Below the pieces are notes generated by a model. The model saw only the letters and a program-made list of their open reading frames with translations, searched no databases and had not been told where the DNA came from. A stretch of DNA of 64,000 nucleotides from Streptomyces deccanensis (lineage in GTDB: Bacteria > Actinomycetota > Actinomycetes > Streptomycetales > Streptomycetaceae), in the NCBI RefSeq assembly GCF_022385335.1, contig NZ_CP092431.1, forward strand, positions 1,798,001-1,862,000, read 5' to 3'. How positions within the stretch are numbered: the first letter of the stretch is position 1; each line of letters begins with the position of its first letter. Shown piece after piece: positions 60,938 to 64,000 of the stretch. The position numbers were made by a program, and so were the translations under genes.

Positions 60938-62179
60938 TCAGCCCCGCGCCAGCTCGTACGCGTATGCCGGCGAGAACGCCCCGGCCCGCCCTCGGCAGCC
61001 GTCGGACTCGCCCGGGAGTTTCACCCACAGGTAGGCGTGGACGCGGGGCTCGCCGGTGGTGAGGGTGGGCGGGCGGCCGAGGCCGCGGCCGGTGGGGTCG
61101 CACCAGGCGCCGTCGGCCGGGGCGCCGTTGCCGTTGCGGCTGGTGTCGATGACGGCGCCGAGCCCGGCGGGAGCGCCGAGGGCGTCGAGGACCCGGCGGG
61201 TGTAGGCGACCTCGGCCTCCGTGCGGTTGAAGTTCGACACGTTGCTGAAGACGCCGTCGGAGCCGTCGGGGGCGGCGGCGCCCGCCCGGCGCAGGAGCGC
61301 TGCCTGCTTGCCCGGGGTGTTCCACCGAGAGTGCCCGGCGTCGTAGTAGACGCGGGCGTCGGGGTTGGCCGCCTTGAGGACCCGGCCCGCGCGGGCGAGC
61401 GAGGCGAAGCGGTCGGCGCGGCCGTCGGCGGAGAGACAGTCGGACTGGGCGATCGCGTCCGGCTCCAGGATCACGATGACGTCCTCCGAGCCGAGCCCGG
61501 CGGCGAACGCGTCGATCCAGGCGTCGTACGCGTCCAGGTTCGGTGCCCCGCCCTGGGAGGCACCGCCGCAGTCGCGGTCGGGGATCGCGTACGCCACGAG
61601 GACCGGCACCTGGTCCCGCGCGGCGCCCCCGGAGGCGACGGCCGCGACCTGCGAGGTGAGGGCGGCGGGGTCGGGGGCGGTGAACCAGACGGCGGCGGGG
61701 CGGTCGGCGATGCCGGACTCGATGGCGGCGCCGCGCGGGTCGTCGGGGTGGTCACGGACCCAGTCGAGGACCTGGGAGTCGGGGTGGCGGTAGAGCACAC
61801 CGGGGCCGGTCCCGGGCGCCGCGCGCTGTGCGGTCCGCTCCGCCGGGGGCCGCGCTCCGGCCTTCACCGAGGGGCCGGGCGGGGGCGACGACGAGGACGG
61901 GACGCGCGCCGGGGTGGAGCGGTCCGGGGCGGGCCCGCTCCCTCCGGTCGGGCCGGAGAGCCCGGAAGGGGTGGAGGGGTCGGACGGAAGGGCCCATGAG
62001 CGGCTCGTCCGCGGTCGGGCCTCGTCGGCGCCTCTCTCACCGCCCATCGCCGCCACCATGCCGGTGATCGTCCCGACGACGGCCATGAGCGACGCCGCCG
62101 CCGTCATGGCGCCGCGCCTCGCCGCCCGCCGGCGTTCGGCTCGGCGTGCGGCCAGACGCTGGGCGCGTAAGCCTGACAC
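60938..62179 (-). CDS. Membrane-anchored or secreted GH6 endoglucanase/cellobiohydrolase-like enzyme
   Basis: The protein has 413 residues. A basic N terminus and one hydrophobic segment (AMTAAASLMAVVGTITGMVA, near 24-45) form a signal anchor, followed by a Pro/Ser linker to about 125 and a GH6 catalytic domain. The domain shows VYAIPDRDC-type entry (YAIPDRDCGG, Asp201), the acid in VIVILEPDAIAQ (Asp241), YYDAGHSRW, NVSNFNRTEAEV, IDTSRNGNG, WCDPTGRGLG and WVKLPGESDG. It should cut beta-1,4-glucan. The GTG at 62179 follows GGGGGGAG. No cellulose-binding domain is present. Confidence 0.92.
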   Translation of the reverse strand: MSGLRAQRLAARRAERRRAARRGAMTAAASLMAVVGTITGMVAAMGGERGADEARPRTSRSWALPSDPSTPSGLSGPTGGSGPAPDRSTPARVPSSSSPPPGPSVKAGARPPAERTAQRAAPGTGPGVLYRHPDSQVLDWVRDHPDDPRGAAIESGIADRPAAVWFTAPDPAALTSQVAAVASGGAARDQVPVLVAYAIPDRDCGGASQGGAPNLDAYDAWIDAFAAGLGSEDVIVILEPDAIAQSDCLSADGRADRFASLARAGRVLKAANPDARVYYDAGHSRWNTPGKQAALLRRAGAAAPDGSDGVFSNVSNFNRTEAEVAYTRRVLDALGAPAGLGAVIDTSRNGNGAPADGAWCDPTGRGLGRPPTLTTGEPRVHAYLWVKLPGESDGCRGRAGAFSPAYAYELARG

Positions 62180-62316
62180 GTGGTGCTCCCCCCTGTTCCC
62201 CGGACCGCGCTCCGTCGGCTTCCCGGTACTTCCCGCCGCGCCCGCGTTACCCCGTTCCGGGGACGCGCAGGGCACGGCGGCACCGGTGTCAGCGTAGGCC
62301 TGCGACCCTGCCAACT

Positions 62317-63036
62317 ATGGCGCAGTCGCAACATTTCACCCCTTCCGTGGACCCGGCGGACGATCCCGTGGACACGGTCGTCTCCCGTATGCGCGCTCTG
62401 GACGCCGTCCTTCCCGAGCGGGACGGGATCGCCGTCTTCAACGGCGTCTACCTCGCTGTCACGGAGGCCATCGGACGGCGCCTGGACACCGGTCACTTCC
62501 CGGACGCCGAGGCCGCGATCACCCTGGACGTGCTTTTCGCCGAGCGGTATCTGCGGGTCGCCGAGGGCGGGCACGCGCCCGCGTGCTGGCGGCCGCTGCT
62601 GCAGTTCCGGCGCCACCCCGGGGTACGGCCGCTGCAGTTCGCCCTCTGCGGCATCAATGCGCACATCGGGCACGATCTCGCGCTGGCCGTCGTGGACACC
62701 TGTCGTACGCTCGGCTGCGAACCGGCCGAGCTGGAGGACGAGTTCGAGCAGGTGGGCGATGTGCTCGTGTCGTTGGAGGAACGTATCCGCGAGGAGTTGA
62801 TGCCGGGTCCCGATCTTCTCCAGATCGCCGATCCGCTCACGCATCTGCTCGGCGCGTGGAGCCTGGAACGCGCCCGTGAGGCCAGTTGGTCGGCCGCCCG
62901 AGCGCTGTGGGCGCTGCGCGGTCTCCCCGATCTCGCCGAGGAGTTCGCCCACCGGCTGGACGCGGCGGTGGGCCTCGCGGGCCGCATGCTGCTGACCCCG
63001 ATGCCCGAACGCGCCGACTGCCGTCCTCGCGGGTGA
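62317..63036 (+). CDS. DUF5995 family protein
   Basis: The protein has 239 residues and no catalytic domain was recognised. It looks helical, with RDGIAVFNGVYLAVTEAIGR, ACWRPLLQFRRHPGVRPLQF, CGINAHIGHDLALAVVDTCR and DPLTHLLGAWSLERAREASW. The conserved NAHIGHDL phrase and the His residues suggest a metal-dependent hydrolase-like centre, but no function is known. It is divergent from the GH6 gene and convergent with the amine oxidase gene. No clear ribosome site precedes ATG 62317. Confidence 0.82.
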   Translation: MAQSQHFTPSVDPADDPVDTVVSRMRALDAVLPERDGIAVFNGVYLAVTEAIGRRLDTGHFPDAEAAITLDVLFAERYLRVAEGGHAPACWRPLLQFRRHPGVRPLQFALCGINAHIGHDLALAVVDTCRTLGCEPAELEDEFEQVGDVLVSLEERIREELMPGPDLLQIADPLTHLLGAWSLERAREASWSAARALWALRGLPDLAEEFAHRLDAAVGLAGRMLLTPMPERADCRPRG

Positions 63037-63060
63037 CCCCCGGCTCGTGCGGCCGGGGGT
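63036..63060. terminator. Bidirectional terminator between DUF5995 and amine oxidase genes
   Basis: ACCCCCGGC (63036-63044) and GCCGGGGGT (63052-63060) form a perfect nine-base stem with a seven-base loop between converging genes. Confidence 0.85.
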
Positions 63061-63081
63061 GGCTCCTCCCGCGAAACCGCC

Positions 63082-64000
63082 CTAGTCCTCGGGGAGTTCG
63101 ACGGGGGCGATCGTGTCGTACACGTCTCCCGGGCCGGGGTTGGTCGCGTCCGTGGCGCCGCCGAAGTGGTGCATGACGCCCCAGACCGCGTTGAGCGCGG
63201 TCTGGATCGCGCCCTCCGCCCAGCCGGCCGTCCAGGAGATGTCGTCGCCGGCGAGGAAGATGCCCCGCTTGTCGTCGGGCAGCCGGTCCTGCATGAAGTG
63301 GGTGAACAGGCGCCGCTGGTAGCGGTAGTGGCCGGGCAGGTTCGCCTTGAAGGCGCCCATGAAGTACGGCTCGTTCTCCCAGGAGACGGTCACCGGGTTG
63401 CCGATGACGTGGCTCCGGATGTCGACGTTCGGGTAGATCTCGCCGAGCGACTTCAGCATGACCTCCATCCGCTCGTTCGCCGACAGCGGCAGCCACTTCA
63501 GGCTGTCGTCGCACCAGGTGTAGGAGAGGCAGATGACGGCGGGCTTGTCCGGGCCGTCATCGAGGAGATAGGTCCCGCGCGTCATGCGGTCGGTGAGCGT
63601 CATCGACATGACGTCCCGGCCGGTGACCTCGTCCTTGTCCAGCCAGAACGGCCGGTCGACGGGCACGAAGAGCTTGCTGGACTCCATGTAGTGGGTGCGC
63701 TCGATCGCCGTCCAGTGGTCGATCGGGAAGAGCGAGTCGTCGCAGGCGATCTTCGAGAGCAGCATCCAGGACTGCGCGGTGAAGATCGCCGCCCGGTAGG
63801 TGCGGATGTCGCCGTTCGCGTCCGTCACGGTGATCCGGTTGCCGGCGGTCCGCTGCAACCGGGTCACGGCGGGCCGGGGCTCCCCCGCAGTGTGCAGGGA
63901 CCTGAGGGACGTCCCGTACGGCCAGTGCACGATCTTCTCGGGCTCGCGTTCCCAGAGCCGCAGCGGGAGTTGCTGGCTGCCGCCGACGATGCCGCGGTGG
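63082..64000 (-). CDS. Flavin amine oxidase family protein, 5' end beyond the window
   Basis: About 306 C-terminal residues are visible and the frame is open to the right edge. The FAD-binding C-terminal motif is GIFLAGDDISWTAGWAEGAI, followed by QTALNAVWGVMHHFGG. Middle features are RAAIFTAQSWMLLSKI, SSKLFVPVDRPFW and GAFKANLPGHYRYQRRLF. It resembles bacterial L-amino-acid oxidase / tryptophan 2-monooxygenase-type enzymes. The N-terminal GXGXXG motif and the start lie outside the window. The GTG at 63930 is internal, not the start. Confidence 0.88.
   Translation of the reverse strand, partial: HRGIVGGSQQLPLRLWEREPEKIVHWPYGTSLRSLHTAGEPRPAVTRLQRTAGNRITVTDANGDIRTYRAAIFTAQSWMLLSKIACDDSLFPIDHWTAIERTHYMESSKLFVPVDRPFWLDKDEVTGRDVMSMTLTDRMTRGTYLLDDGPDKPAVICLSYTWCDDSLKWLPLSANERMEVMLKSLGEIYPNVDIRSHVIGNPVTVSWENEPYFMGAFKANLPGHYRYQRRLFTHFMQDRLPDDKRGIFLAGDDISWTAGWAEGAIQTALNAVWGVMHHFGGATDATNPGPGDVYDTIAPVELPED

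Noticed and set aside
59688..61325. Minus-strand open frame across the MFS and GH6 genes
   Set aside because: It spans parts of two real genes in another frame, and its Arg/Gly/Glu-rich composition is artefactual.
1..64000. CRISPR arrays, tRNA or rRNA genes, insertion sequences
   Set aside because: No regularly spaced 25-40 base repeats, no tRNA T-loop signatures, no rRNA blocks and no transposase were seen by reading.

Overview
The window is a high-GC, codon-biased actinobacterial chromosome segment, almost certainly Streptomyces. The signs are a conservon-type sensor kinase/roadblock pair, RbpA with a SigR-type promoter, chitinases with DasR-like operators, polyprenol-phosphate mannose synthase, many GTG and some TTG starts, and two copies of a Streptomyces-type intergenic repeat. 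From memory, the order rbpA, fxsA, ppm1, acyl-CoA dehydrogenase, GH18 chitinase, hisG/hisE, rib operon, ROK/MFS matches the S. coelicolor region near SCO1420-SCO1450. The window is therefore core-like chromosome, not an island. No tRNA, rRNA, CRISPR, IS or prophage was seen.

Layout. 1-4145: conservon start (cvnA, cvnB cut by the edge) and a divergent small membrane protein. 4406-9240: choline-to-glycine-betaine cluster (aldehyde dehydrogenase, APC permease, CodA-like choline oxidase). 9313-16766: a three-gene minus-strand operon encoding a 1594-residue SMC-like ATPase and two partners whose sizes and order match MksF-MksE-MksB / JetA-JetB-JetC, with no JetD nuclease. This is the least understood system here. 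16851-22121: GntR regulator and a divergent 5-oxoproline/D-glutamate operon (MFS, DUF1445, pxpA, pxpB, pxpC) with a palindromic operator inside its promoter. 22165-25456: SGNH hydrolase and two GT4 glycosyltransferases, translationally coupled. 25596-29763: HEAT-repeat and ankyrin proteins, then a tiny membrane protein and an FtsK-like protein lacking the Walker A lysine. 29837-34292: MocR regulator divergent from yczE, GDPD and a UMF1-type MFS protein.

34472-41745: rbpA, fxsA, ppm1, an amidohydrolase, an Lrp regulator, two small hypothetical proteins and an acyl-CoA dehydrogenase. 41967-45872: DasR-controlled chitinase, TetR regulator, a 48-residue membrane protein and a Tat-exported C39-like protein. 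46045-49009: uridine-kinase-like protein, a candidate small RNA and an orphan EccA-like AAA ATPase. 49159-51713: paired CNNM/HlyC-type membrane proteins. 51958-57024: PH-domain protein, hisG, hisE, ribH, ribBA, ribM and ribE behind an FMN riboswitch. 57206-64000: a second DasR-like promoter, an NmrA-like protein, a ROK repressor with a divergent MFS gene, a GH6 glucanase, a DUF5995 protein and a flavin amine oxidase cut by the right edge.

All functions come from motif recognition and memory of families. No database search was run.
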